Assembly: GCF_964036645.1 (NCBI RefSeq)
Contig: NZ_OZ038525.1
Span: 4,158,001-4,222,000, forward strand
Source of the DNA: Tenacibaculum sp. 190524A02b
Lineage (GTDB): Bacteria > Bacteroidota > Bacteroidia > Flavobacteriales > Flavobacteriaceae
DNA: 64,000 nt
Reading direction: 5' to 3'
Shown piece by piece: positions 56,107-63,404 of the stretch. Position 1 is the first letter of the stretch; the number at the start of each line of letters is the position of its first letter. Made by a program: the position numbers and the translations under genes. The notes under the pieces are model-generated. The model ran no database searches and was not told the origin of the DNA. It was given only the letters and a program-made list of their open reading frames with translations.

Positions 56107-56196
56107 TTTTAACGTTCTTTTATAGTTTTTAATAAAAGAATTTAAAAATAGAGTTGTTATTTTAGTATAGATTGTTTAACCCAAAACAAAATAAAA

Positions 56197-56379
56197 ATGA
56201 CTGCAGAAATAGATGCCATAAAAGAAAGTATATACGATAAAATAGCTGAAATTAATGATGAAAATGTATTAATAGCTATCCAGACTATTATTGAAAATAT
56301 AGATAATAGTAGTGATGATAAAATTACTAATAAAGAAGATTTTACAAGTTATATAAAAGAATGGGTGAAAAATATGTAG
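56197..56379 (+). CDS. Small acidic protein of unknown function (60 aa)
   Basis: I do not recognise this protein. It is acidic and helical (MTAEIDAIKESIYDKIAEIND...), with the look of the antitoxin-like or addiction-module N-terminal helices common in Bacteroidota, but no toxin gene follows. Its last 19 nt overlap the start of the YfiT-DHFR fusion gene, so it may serve translational coupling. The start at 56197 follows an A-rich leader as usual here. Confidence 0.5.
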   Translation: MTAEIDAIKESIYDKIAEINDENVLIAIQTIIENIDNSSDDKITNKEDFTSYIKEWVKNM

Positions 56380-57305
56380 AAGAACATATTCAGGCTTTAA
56401 CTGATATAATAGAATATTTCCCTAAGAAGTTAGCTTTTATTTCTGAAAAAGAATGGACAGAGAAAAGACAAGGTAAGTGGAGTAAAAAAGAAGTTTTAGG
56501 GCATCTTGTAGATTCAGCTTTTAATAATTTGCAACGTTATATTCGTGTACAATATGAAGAAGTACCACATATTGTTTATTATCAAAATGAATGGGTACAG
56601 TTACAAAATTGGCAAAATGTAAAAGTAGAAGATATTATAACTTTATGGATCGCTATCAATAAGCAAATAGTTGTTATATGGCTTAATTTTCCTAAAGAAA
56701 AAGTGAAATCTCGAGTAAATGTATCAAAAGATAAAGAAGAGATTTATACTTTTGCCGAGCTTATAGAAGATTATATTCAACACTTTAAGCATCACGCAAA
56801 ACAAATAATACCTAAAATGATTACAGTTATAGCTGCTATTGGTAAAAATAATGAACTAGGAAAAGGAAATGATTTAATCTGGCATTTACCAGCCGATCTT
56901 AAAAGGTTTAAAAAGACGACTAGTGGTCATCATATTTTAATGGGGCGAAATACTTTTGAAAGTATAGGGAAGCCATTACCCAATAGAACAACAATTATCA
57001 TAACAAGAGATAAAAGTTATACTAAAGAGAATTGCTTAATAGCCCATAGTGTAGAAGAAGCACTTGAGTTAGCAAAAGGTGATGATGAGATATTTATAAT
57101 TGGAGGTGCACAAATATATGCTGAGGTTTTAAAAAGTGATTATGTGGATAAATTAGATATAACACATGTTCATCAAGATTTTGAAGCAGATGTTTATTTT
57201 CCTGAGATAGATACAGCGCTATGGAAGGAAGTAAAAAGAGAAGATTTTAAAGCTGATGAAAAAAATAAATACGCCTATAGTTTCGTTTCTTACAGTAGAA
57301 AATAG
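56361..57305 (+). CDS. YfiT/DinB-fold protein fused to dihydrofolate reductase
   Basis: The 314 aa protein has two domains. Residues 1-150 are a DinB-superfamily four-helix metal-binding domain (YfiT/BstA type) with His48 in VLGHLVDSAFNN and His141/His144/His145 in HFKHHAKQ as probable metal ligands. Residues 153-314 are a complete DHFR: MITVIAAIGKNNELGKGNDL, WHLPADLKRFK with the catalytic Asp, ILMGRNTFESIGKPLPNRT and EIFIIGGAQIYAEVL. The domains are joined by a two-residue linker with no stop codon between them. A second start at 56817 (the DHFR Met) could also be used. DHFR regenerates tetrahydrofolate after thymidylate synthase, whose gene is 255 bp upstream. Confidence 0.92.
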   Translation: MGEKYVEEHIQALTDIIEYFPKKLAFISEKEWTEKRQGKWSKKEVLGHLVDSAFNNLQRYIRVQYEEVPHIVYYQNEWVQLQNWQNVKVEDIITLWIAINKQIVVIWLNFPKEKVKSRVNVSKDKEEIYTFAELIEDYIQHFKHHAKQIIPKMITVIAAIGKNNELGKGNDLIWHLPADLKRFKKTTSGHHILMGRNTFESIGKPLPNRTTIIITRDKSYTKENCLIAHSVEEALELAKGDDEIFIIGGAQIYAEVLKSDYVDKLDITHVHQDFEADVYFPEIDTALWKEVKREDFKADEKNKYAYSFVSYSRK

Positions 57306-57347
57306 AAAAAGCATAACAATATACATTCAGTAATTTCAGAAACAATT

Positions 57348-58259
57348 ATGTCGATAGAACTTTCTTCAATAAGTAAGCATTATGGTACTCAAAAAGCTGT
57401 AAACAATATTTCTTTTAAAGCAGGCAAAGGAGAAATTGTTGGTTTTTTAGGTCCTAATGGTGCCGGGAAGTCAACGACAATGAAAATATTAACAGGTTTT
57501 ATAAAACCTACAGAAGGGGCTGTTTTAGTAAATGGAATAGACGTAATTGTAAATCCAATTGAAGCACAAAAGAATATTGGCTATTTACCAGAACATAACC
57601 CACTGTATTTGGATATGTATGTGAAAGAGTATTTACAATTCCAAGCATCAATTCATAAAATAGGCAAAAATCAAATTGCTGAGGTTGTTAAAAAAGTAGG
57701 CTTAGAGATAGAATCACATAAAAAAATACAACAACTGTCAAAAGGTTATCGACAACGTGTTGGTTTAGCTGCTGCAATTTTACATGATCCAGAAGTATTG
57801 ATTTTAGATGAACCAACAACTGGATTAGACCCAAATCAATTGGTAGAAATCCGAGAATTAATAAAGGAATTAGGGAAGAATAAAACAGTGTTACTATCAA
57901 CACACATTATGCAAGAAGTAGAAGCAGTGTGTGATAGAGTTATTATCATTAATAAAGGAGTAATAGTAGTTAATACTCCTTTACAAGATTTAAAAACAAG
58001 TAACCAACAAACTATAAAAGTTACTTTTGATTATAAGCTAGAGGAACAGTTTATAAAAAGATTACCCAATATAACCACTTTTAAAAATACTTCAGAAAAT
58101 AATTGGATACTTACTTTTGACTCTTCAGAAGATATGCGCCCAGTTATTTTTGATTTTGCTCAAGAAAACGGACTTAAAATTTTAGGTTTAAATAAAGAGA
58201 ACAAAAACTTGGAAAGCTTATTCCAAGAACTGACCAACAATACAGTTATAAAAGAGTAA
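57348..58259 (+). CDS. gldA: Gliding motility ABC transporter ATPase GldA
   Basis: The 303 aa ABC ATPase starts MSIELSSISKHYGTQKAVNNISF, with Walker A GPNGAGKST, signature QLSKGYRQRVG and Walker B LILDEPTTGLDPNQ. Length and sequence (NIGYLPEHNPLYLDMYVKEYLQF) match GldA of flavobacteria, which with the membrane proteins GldF and GldG forms an ABC complex needed for gliding. gldF and gldG are not in the window, as is usual. Other ABC-2 type ATPases are close relatives, so a related exporter is possible. No terminator is visible before the peptide genes that follow. Confidence 0.88.
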   Translation: MSIELSSISKHYGTQKAVNNISFKAGKGEIVGFLGPNGAGKSTTMKILTGFIKPTEGAVLVNGIDVIVNPIEAQKNIGYLPEHNPLYLDMYVKEYLQFQASIHKIGKNQIAEVVKKVGLEIESHKKIQQLSKGYRQRVGLAAAILHDPEVLILDEPTTGLDPNQLVEIRELIKELGKNKTVLLSTHIMQEVEAVCDRVIIINKGVIVVNTPLQDLKTSNQQTIKVTFDYKLEEQFIKRLPNITTFKNTSENNWILTFDSSEDMRPVIFDFAQENGLKILGLNKENKNLESLFQELTNNTVIKE

Positions 58260-58405
58260 AATTAAGAATACTTCATATTAATTTTTTTCATTCGGAAATA
58301 AAATAAGGCTATTCAGAAAGAAATAAAGAATAGGTTTATAGAGTTGCTATACCTTGCTATTGCATTTGAAAAACTTTGCAAAGATTATACTTTATTCAAA
58401 AGCAG

Positions 58406-58436
58406 TAGCGGAAGTCGAAAAGCTAATAGAGTAGAC
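58406..58436 (+). ncRNA. Upstream element, copy A (possible RNA pseudoknot)
   Basis: TAGC, GGAA, GTC, GAAAA, GCTA, ATAGAGTA, GAC in order. TAGC can pair with GCTA, and GTC in the loop can pair with the final GAC, giving an H-type pseudoknot. It ends 24 nt before the start of precursor A. A degenerate -7-like AAACTTTG lies 35 nt upstream of the element. Two further copies precede other precursor units. Confidence 0.5.
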
Positions 58437-58460
58437 AGAATTTAGAAAAGATTAAGAATT

Positions 58461-58652
58461 ATGAACAAGTTATCATTTAATGATTTTAAAGCAAAAGCGA
58501 ATTTAACAGCTGATGAAAATTTATTAAACACTATTTCTGGGGGAACAGAAAATGCGTGTCATGATAAAACAACAACTACAATACCATTACAACCAATTCC
58601 AAGCCCAGAGCCAGATGGAACTAAAGTATATCACTGGTGGCTAGGATACTAA
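58461..58652 (+). CDS. GG-leader peptide precursor A
   Basis: The 63 aa peptide has the leader MNKLSFNDFKAKANL...NTISGG (28 residues) followed by TENACHDK and a proline-rich tail with PLQPIPSPEPDG and an aromatic end (HWWLGY). The leader shows the hydrophobic residues at the positions required by C39 peptidases before GG. The motif ENACHD after GG is shared with all other precursors of the cluster. It has its own upstream element and a terminator after it, so it forms a separate transcript. One cysteine, no Ser/Thr-rich lanthipeptide core. Confidence 0.85.
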   Translation: MNKLSFNDFKAKANLTADENLLNTISGGTENACHDKTTTTIPLQPIPSPEPDGTKVYHWWLGY

Positions 58653-58704
58653 TTTTTTGTTGTAAAACAAAAAGAAAGAGAATTTTATAATTATTAATAC
58701 TGAG

Positions 58705-58736
58705 CCTAGAGTAATTTCTAGGTTTGGTTTTTTTGT
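58705..58736 (+). terminator. Rho-independent terminator after precursor A
   Basis: CCTAGA (58705-58710) pairs with TCTAGG (58717-58722), followed by TTTGG and a seven-T run. Downstream to 58865 the spacer is AT-rich without other features. Confidence 0.75.
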
Positions 58737-58899
58737 GTTTTTGTTAAAAAAGTTAAATAATATAATCGAATTTGTTTTTTTTGTAGTTTTATGTCAGAAA
58801 AGAAATAGTTTAGTTGTGAATTTGCTTGTGAAACAATTTCAATTTACTTTTTTATTTAGATAATCTATCTTTCTCATGAGAGGTATTAATATAGATTAT

Positions 58900-58932
58900 G
58901 GCGTAACCTGAAAAGCCTAAAATAGAGTAGGG
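58900..58932 (+). ncRNA. Upstream element, copy B (possible RNA pseudoknot)
   Basis: GGC, GTAA, CCT, GAAAA, GCC, TAAAATAGAGTA, GGG in order. Against copies A and E the stem positions change together: AGC/GCT becomes GGC/GCC, and GTC/GAC becomes CCT/GGG (two pairs and one wobble). The unpaired GAAAA and AGAGTA are kept. It ends 23 nt before precursor B. A -7-like TATCTTTC lies at 58866-58873. Confidence 0.5.
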
Positions 58933-58955
58933 ACAATTTTAAACACATTAATATT

Positions 58956-59126
58956 ATGAAAAAATTAAGTTTAGAAGCTTTACAAAGTAGAGCAAAATCA
59001 GTAGTTTCAATAGAGTTATTAGAAGCTATTTCAGGAGGAACAGAAGATGCATGTCATGATAGACCTGTAAGATCAGTTCCAGACGAAAGAGAGCAAGCAG
59101 TAAAAGTAAAAGATGCTATTCAATAA
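58956..59126 (+). CDS. GG-leader peptide precursor B
   Basis: The 56 aa peptide is the first of three genes repeated every 193 bp. Leader MKKLSLEALQSRAKSVV...EAISGG (28 residues), then TEDACHDR and a charged tail (PVRSVPDEREQAVKVKDAIQ). It differs from copy C only by K14 instead of E14 and one silent change, so the duplication is recent. It is preceded by the upstream element and has no terminator before copy C. Confidence 0.85.
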   Translation: MKKLSLEALQSRAKSVVSIELLEAISGGTEDACHDRPVRSVPDEREQAVKVKDAIQ

Positions 59127-59148
59127 CTAAAATTAAATAATTTGTATT

Positions 59149-59319
59149 ATGAAAAAATTAAGTTTAGAAGCTTTACAAAGTAGAGCAGAATCAGTAGTTT
59201 CAATAGAGTTATTAGAAGCTATTTCAGGAGGAACAGAAGATGCATGTCATGATAGACCTGTAAGATCAGTTCCAGACGAAAGAGAACAAGCAGTAAAAGT
59301 AAAAGATGCTATTCAATAA
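59149..59319 (+). CDS. GG-leader peptide precursor C
   Basis: The 56 aa peptide is encoded by the second tandem unit. The predicted mature part (TEDACHDRPVRSVPDERE...) is identical to that of precursor B, so the two copies would raise dosage and not diversity. The only amino acid difference is in the leader (E14). 22 nt separate it from each neighbour, so B, C and D look like one transcript. Confidence 0.85.
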   Translation: MKKLSLEALQSRAESVVSIELLEAISGGTEDACHDRPVRSVPDEREQAVKVKDAIQ

Positions 59320-59341
59320 CTAAAATTAAATAATTTGTATT

Positions 59342-59530
59342 ATGAAAAAATTAAGTTTAGAAGCTTTACAAAGTAGAGCAGAATCAGTAGTTTCAATAGA
59401 GTTATTAGAAGCTATTTCAGGAGGAACAGAAAATGCATGTCATGATAGGACTCCACCACCTGAGATACGTACTCATGCAGCAGATGGAACAGCTGTAAGA
59501 AAAACTACTCGCGTTAATGATATGAAGTAA
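59342..59530 (+). CDS. GG-leader peptide precursor D
   Basis: The 62 aa peptide shares the entire leader of copy C and the motif TENACHDR, but its tail is unrelated (TPPPEIRTHAADGTAVRKTTRVNDMK split over this end). The switch from conserved to divergent sequence happens right after the ACHDR codons. It is the last gene of the tandem array and is followed by a hairpin terminator at 59560. Confidence 0.85.
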   Translation: MKKLSLEALQSRAESVVSIELLEAISGGTENACHDRTPPPEIRTHAADGTAVRKTTRVNDMK

Positions 59531-59559
59531 AGAAGTTTTTTGATAAAGATTGATCTTTT

Positions 59560-59581
59560 AGCCTCGAATTCATTTCGAGGC
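59560..59581 (+). terminator. Rho-independent terminator after precursor D
   Basis: AGCCTCGAA pairs with TTCGAGGCT over 9 bp with a TTCA-type loop, followed by a weak T-rich tract. The following spacer to 59734 is AT-rich with no other feature. Confidence 0.75.
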
Positions 59582-59770
59582 TTTATTAATAAAGTTATTT
59601 TTAAATCAACAGGTTTTTTCCTGTCAATTGAAAGTGTTTTAATTAAAAATAAAACCGTTTTTAAACAGTGTATGTTTAGTGTTTTTAGTAATCATTTCCC
59701 TTTTTAATCCATCTAATTTTACCATGTCTTTAAATAACAAAATAAAAAGGCATTAATAGATCTATTAAAA

Positions 59771-59801
59771 AAGCGGAAGTCGAAAAGCTTAAAGAGTAGA
59801 C
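59771..59801 (+). ncRNA. Upstream element, copy E (possible RNA pseudoknot)
   Basis: AAGC, GGAA, GTC, GAAAA, GCTT, AAAGAGTA, GAC in order; AAGC/GCTT against TAGC/GCTA of copy A is another compensatory change. It ends 22 nt before precursor E. A weak -7-like TGTCTTTA is at 59735-59742. Confidence 0.5.
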
Positions 59802-59823
59802 AAAAAATTTAAAAACTAAAATT

Positions 59824-60000
59824 ATGAATAAGTTATCATTTAACGACTTTAAGGAAAAGACAAACTTAATAGCCAACGAAAATTTATTAAACACTATTTC
59901 AGGAGGATTGGAAAATGCTTGTCATGATAAAATTCTTGTACCACCAATTGTATATCCACCAATTGATAATACTGGAGTGAAAAAACCAATTATTAGATAG
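59824..60000 (+). CDS. GG-leader peptide precursor E
   Basis: The 58 aa peptide has a leader of the same type as precursor A (MNKLSFNDFKEKTNL...NTISGG), then LENACHDK and a proline/isoleucine/valine-rich tail (ILVPPIVYPPIDNTGVKK). As in A the TEN/LEN-ACHD motif follows GG directly. It stands 70 nt before the putative modification enzyme gene and is probably co-transcribed with it, unless the intervening hairpin stops most transcripts. Confidence 0.85.
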   Translation: MNKLSFNDFKEKTNLIANENLLNTISGGLENACHDKILVPPIVYPPIDNTGVKKPIIR

Positions 60001-60009
60001 AATATCTAA

Positions 60010-60042
60010 AAGAGGTTGCTTTCTAAAAGAGAGTAACCTCTT
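60010..60042 (+). promoter_or_regulatory. Hairpin between precursor E and the enzyme gene
   Basis: AAGAGGTT (60010-60017) pairs with AACCTCTT (60035-60042), with further pairing inside (CTTTCT with AGAG). No T-run follows. This could be a processing or stability element that lets precursor mRNA exceed enzyme mRNA, as is common in peptide operons. Confidence 0.55.
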
Positions 60043-60070
60043 AAGAATAGAATAACCATACAAAATAAAA

Positions 60071-61207
60071 ATGATGAAAAGTGTAGCAGAAGAAAACAAA
60101 GAAAAAATAATAGAAACTTTAAAATTGTTAACTTTTAAAGAAGATAATAATTTGTTTGAAAAAATAGACTTTGATAATGATACTATTTTTTTAGAACCCT
60201 TATTATTCTCTTATTTTAACAGTAAAAAAAATAACACTTTTCCATCAACAACCTTACAAGAAATCTTACAAGGTTATTATACGAATAAAGAAAAACTAAA
60301 TCTAAAATATTCTTACAATCAAAATAATATAGCCTATGTTCCTAAACTAGGATATTTAAAAAAAGAAACACAAGAAAAAATTGAAAAACCCTTGGTTTAT
60401 GGAGACTTTGAAATACTAAAAGAAGTGCATTCAACTCAAGAAAAATACTTTGTAGAAGTATCTAAAGGCCATATTGTAAATAAAGAACCTAAACATAAAA
60501 CAGTATGGAAAGAGAATTACAAAGAGTTATGTGAAGCTATAGATATTATTAAAAAACACTTACCAGAGTTTTATCAAGAGTTAGTTTTTGCAAATCGAAA
60601 GATATATTTACATGACAACCCAAGAATATTAAACTTTACTACTGTTGAAACCTTAGGAATGTTGTATTTCTATGTATTGGGAAAAAACAATCTTATTTAT
60701 TTTATAGAAGAGTTAATACACCAAGGTTCTCATAACTATTTGTATTATGTGGTTCATAATAGACAAGACTATTTTAAGATTGATGTAGATAATTTAGTTA
60801 TGCGAAATTTTACTGGTCAGGATTGGGATTACAGAACTATTTATGGTGCTTTTCATGGCTTGTATACAGTAGGGCAACGCGTAAAATATTTTGATCAACT
60901 ATTGCAAAAAAATGTCTTTTCAGGCAGAGAAAAGCACGAATTGCTAGGCAGGTTTACAGATCAATTTGAACGATTTAGAACTGGGTTAGAACTATTAAAT
61001 TTTGACCAAGTATTTACCTCAAAAGGATTGGGGTTTTATAAACAGTTAGATAATGAATGTGAAGAAACTTTAAAAAAGTATAAAATACTAACTAAAGAGT
61101 TTGATGTGAGCAATAGAGAAGTAGATTTTAGGTATGATAGCTTTTGTGAGTTAAATGCCTATGAAGAATTTTTAAAAAAAGATAAAGAAGGACTGTTTAA
61201 CTTTTAA
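60071..61207 (+). CDS. Putative peptide-modification protein, HExxH-like with HQxxH
   Basis: The 378 aa cytoplasmic protein (start 60071, or 60074) is mainly helical. Residues 211-235 read FIEELIHQGSHNYLYYVV and 251-270 DWDYRTIYGAFHGLYTVGQR. The spacing and neighbours resemble the 'HExxH motif-containing putative peptide modification protein' family, where LVHExxH is followed about 40 residues later by an R...G.(L/F)HG.Y motif. Here the expected glutamate is Gln218, while His217, His221 and His262 are kept, which would fit a metal site of three histidines. It lies between the precursor genes and the exporter, 3 nt before the latter. The similarity is by eye and faint outside these motifs. It could act on the shared ACHD site. 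Confidence 0.6.
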   Translation: MMKSVAEENKEKIIETLKLLTFKEDNNLFEKIDFDNDTIFLEPLLFSYFNSKKNNTFPSTTLQEILQGYYTNKEKLNLKYSYNQNNIAYVPKLGYLKKETQEKIEKPLVYGDFEILKEVHSTQEKYFVEVSKGHIVNKEPKHKTVWKENYKELCEAIDIIKKHLPEFYQELVFANRKIYLHDNPRILNFTTVETLGMLYFYVLGKNNLIYFIEELIHQGSHNYLYYVVHNRQDYFKIDVDNLVMRNFTGQDWDYRTIYGAFHGLYTVGQRVKYFDQLLQKNVFSGREKHELLGRFTDQFERFRTGLELLNFDQVFTSKGLGFYKQLDNECEETLKKYKILTKEFDVSNREVDFRYDSFCELNAYEEFLKKDKEGLFNF

Positions 61208-61210
61208 TAA

Positions 61211-63403
61211 ATGAAAAAAGAAAAATTTCCTTTTTATAGACAATTAGATTATAGAGATTGTGGGCCAACTTGTTTACGCATGGTGTCAAAATTCCATGGT
61301 AAAAGCTTTTCAAGAGAATTTTTAAGAGAAAAAGCAAGTATAACAAAAGAAGGAGTAACCATGGCTGGTATTGCAGATGCAGCCGAGATTATTGAGATGC
61401 GTACTTTAGGAATGCGATTGTCATTAGACAGTGTGGTTAATGAAGCACCAACACCATTTATAGTTCCATGGAGGCAAAAACATTTTGTAGTGGTGTACAA
61501 AACGTCCAAAACCAAAGTATTTGTAGCAGATCCAGCACAAGGTTTATTAGAGTATTCGCATCAGGAGTTTCATAAAGCATGGACAAATGCACCTGATAAT
61601 AACGGGTTTGTTTTACTATTAGAACCCAATGCGAAGTTTCATACGCAAGAAGAAAGCACTTCAAAAAATCAAGGGTTTTCATTTTTGATACCTTATATCA
61701 AGCCCTATAAAAAACTAATTTATCAGCTATTTATAGGACTTACTGTAGGTACTTTAATACAATTTATTCTTCCTTTTTTAATTCAATCGGTAGTAGATAT
61801 AGGTGTAAATACACAAGATATTTCATTTATCTATTTAATACTAATGGCACAATTAGTCTTATTTGTGTCGCAAACACTCGTTCGCATTTTTAGAGAGTGG
61901 TTACTATTGCATGTAACAAGTAGGTTTAATATAAAAATGATTTCAGATTTTTTATATAAAATGCTAAAACTACCCATTCCATATTTTGAAACTAGGAATA
62001 CAGGAGAACATTTACAACGTGTAAATGACCATAATAGAATACAAAACTTTGTGTCTTCTTCTACTTTTAACATGGTATATTCACTAGTCTTATTTTTAGT
62101 GTTTAGTGCTGTGTTAGCTTTTTACAACCTAACAATATTCGTGGTTTTTCTTATAGGAGCTATAGCTTATGTAGGATGGACTTTTTTCTTTTTAAAAAAA
62201 CGCGCTGAGTTAGATTTTAAACGATTTGATGAACTGTCTCAAAGTCAAACATCATTAGTGCAAATTATTAATGGTGTAAAAGAAATCAAAGTAAATAACT
62301 CACAAAGAAAAAACAGATGGAAGTGGGAACAAATACAAATAAGTTTGTTTAAAACCTCATTAAGTTCATTACAGTTAGCACAATATCAATCTATCGGATC
62401 TAGCTTTATAAATGAACTAAAAAACATACTCATTACTTTTTTATCGGCTACCGCTGTAGTACAAGGAAATATTACATTAGGGATGATGCTTTCCATCCAA
62501 TACATTGTAGGACAATTAAACTTACCATTAAGTAATTTTATAAGCTTTATCCAAGTTTGGCAAGATGCAAAAATTAGCTTAGAAAGATTATTACAGGTTC
62601 ATAATAAAGAAGATGAAGATGCTAAAAATGAAAATAAAGTAAAAGAGTTACCCAGCTCAAAAGATATTGTAATCAAAGATTTATGGTTTAGATATGGAGG
62701 GAAATCCAAACCATTTGTGCTTAAAGGACTCAATTGCACCTTACCAGAAGGAAAAACTACAGCAATTGTTGGAGCTAGTGGAAGCGGAAAAACTACATTG
62801 CTAAAGTTATTACTAAAATTTTACCAACCAACACAAGGTAGTATTACGGTTAATACTACAGATTTGTCTGTGGTAAATAATGATTTTTGGCGAATGAATT
62901 GTGGAGCTGTTTTACAAGATACTTTTATTTTTAATGATACTATTGCTGGCAACATTTCAGAATCTGAACAAAACGAAATTTTAGACAGAGAGAAGTTATT
63001 ACAAGCTTCTAATATAGCTAATATCAATGGGTTTATAGAGAAACTTCCCAATAAATACAATACTGAATTAGGAACTTCTGGTATACGGTTAAGTGGAGGA
63101 CAAGAACAACGTATTATGATTGCAAGAGCAGTGTATAAAAATCCATTTTTTGTTTTTTTTGATGAAGCAACTAGTGCTTTAGATGCCAATAATGAAAAAG
63201 TAATTATGGAAAACTTAAATGCTTTTATCAAAAATAGAACATCAGTTATTGTAGCTCACAGATTAAGTACGGTAAAAAATGCGGATAATATTATTGTTTT
63301 GGAAGATGGAGAAATAGTAGAAGAAGGAAATCATAAGCAATTAACGCAGCAAAGAGGAAAGTATTATGAATTGGTGAAAAATCAACTTGAATTAGGAAAT
63401 TAA
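61211..63403 (+). CDS. Peptidase-containing ABC transporter (PCAT, C39)
   Basis: The 730 aa protein has three parts. Residues 1-150 form a C39 cysteine peptidase with Cys17 in YRDCGPTCLRMV, His91 in KHFVVVYK and Asp107 in VADPAQG. Residues 160-450 are a six-helix ABC membrane domain. Residues 480-730 are the nucleotide-binding domain with Walker A VGASGSGKTTLLK, signature RLSGGQEQR and Walker B FFVFFDEATSALD. PCATs bind GG-leader peptides in the cytoplasm, cut after GG and export the product using ATP. The five upstream precursors are natural substrates. It is 3 nt after the modification-type gene and 1 nt before the HlyD-family gene. Confidence 0.95.
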   Translation: MKKEKFPFYRQLDYRDCGPTCLRMVSKFHGKSFSREFLREKASITKEGVTMAGIADAAEIIEMRTLGMRLSLDSVVNEAPTPFIVPWRQKHFVVVYKTSKTKVFVADPAQGLLEYSHQEFHKAWTNAPDNNGFVLLLEPNAKFHTQEESTSKNQGFSFLIPYIKPYKKLIYQLFIGLTVGTLIQFILPFLIQSVVDIGVNTQDISFIYLILMAQLVLFVSQTLVRIFREWLLLHVTSRFNIKMISDFLYKMLKLPIPYFETRNTGEHLQRVNDHNRIQNFVSSSTFNMVYSLVLFLVFSAVLAFYNLTIFVVFLIGAIAYVGWTFFFLKKRAELDFKRFDELSQSQTSLVQIINGVKEIKVNNSQRKNRWKWEQIQISLFKTSLSSLQLAQYQSIGSSFINELKNILITFLSATAVVQGNITLGMMLSIQYIVGQLNLPLSNFISFIQVWQDAKISLERLLQVHNKEDEDAKNENKVKELPSSKDIVIKDLWFRYGGKSKPFVLKGLNCTLPEGKTTAIVGASGSGKTTLLKLLLKFYQPTQGSITVNTTDLSVVNNDFWRMNCGAVLQDTFIFNDTIAGNISESEQNEILDREKLLQASNIANINGFIEKLPNKYNTELGTSGIRLSGGQEQRIMIARAVYKNPFFVFFDEATSALDANNEKVIMENLNAFIKNRTSVIVAHRLSTVKNADNIIVLEDGEIVEEGNHKQLTQQRGKYYELVKNQLELGN

Positions 63404-63404
63404 G

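Larger units (their letters stand above)
58956..59450 (+). repeat. 193-bp tandem repeat carrying three precursor genes
   Basis: Units begin at 58956, 59149 and 59342, exactly 193 bp apart. Units 1 and 2 are nearly identical over the full length. Unit 3 is identical through the leader and to the ACHDR motif (about 59447), then diverges completely. The pattern suggests unequal recombination plus replacement of the core-encoding part. Confidence 0.9.

Noticed and set aside
56197..56379. Antitoxin of a toxin-antitoxin pair
   Set aside because: No toxin-like gene follows; the downstream gene is a YfiT-DHFR fusion. Left as unknown small protein.
58406..59801. The upstream elements as remnants of coding sequence (AEVEKLIE-stop and AEVEKLKE-stop in copies A and E)
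   Set aside because: Copy B has TGA and TAA in that frame and there is no start codon upstream, while stem positions change in compensatory fashion; an RNA or DNA element explains all three better. The coding idea is not fully excluded for A and E.
58461..60000. Lanthipeptide or graspetide precursors
   Set aside because: Tails lack Ser/Thr/Cys-rich cores and no LanM/LanB/LanC or ATP-grasp ligase lies in the visible part of the cluster.
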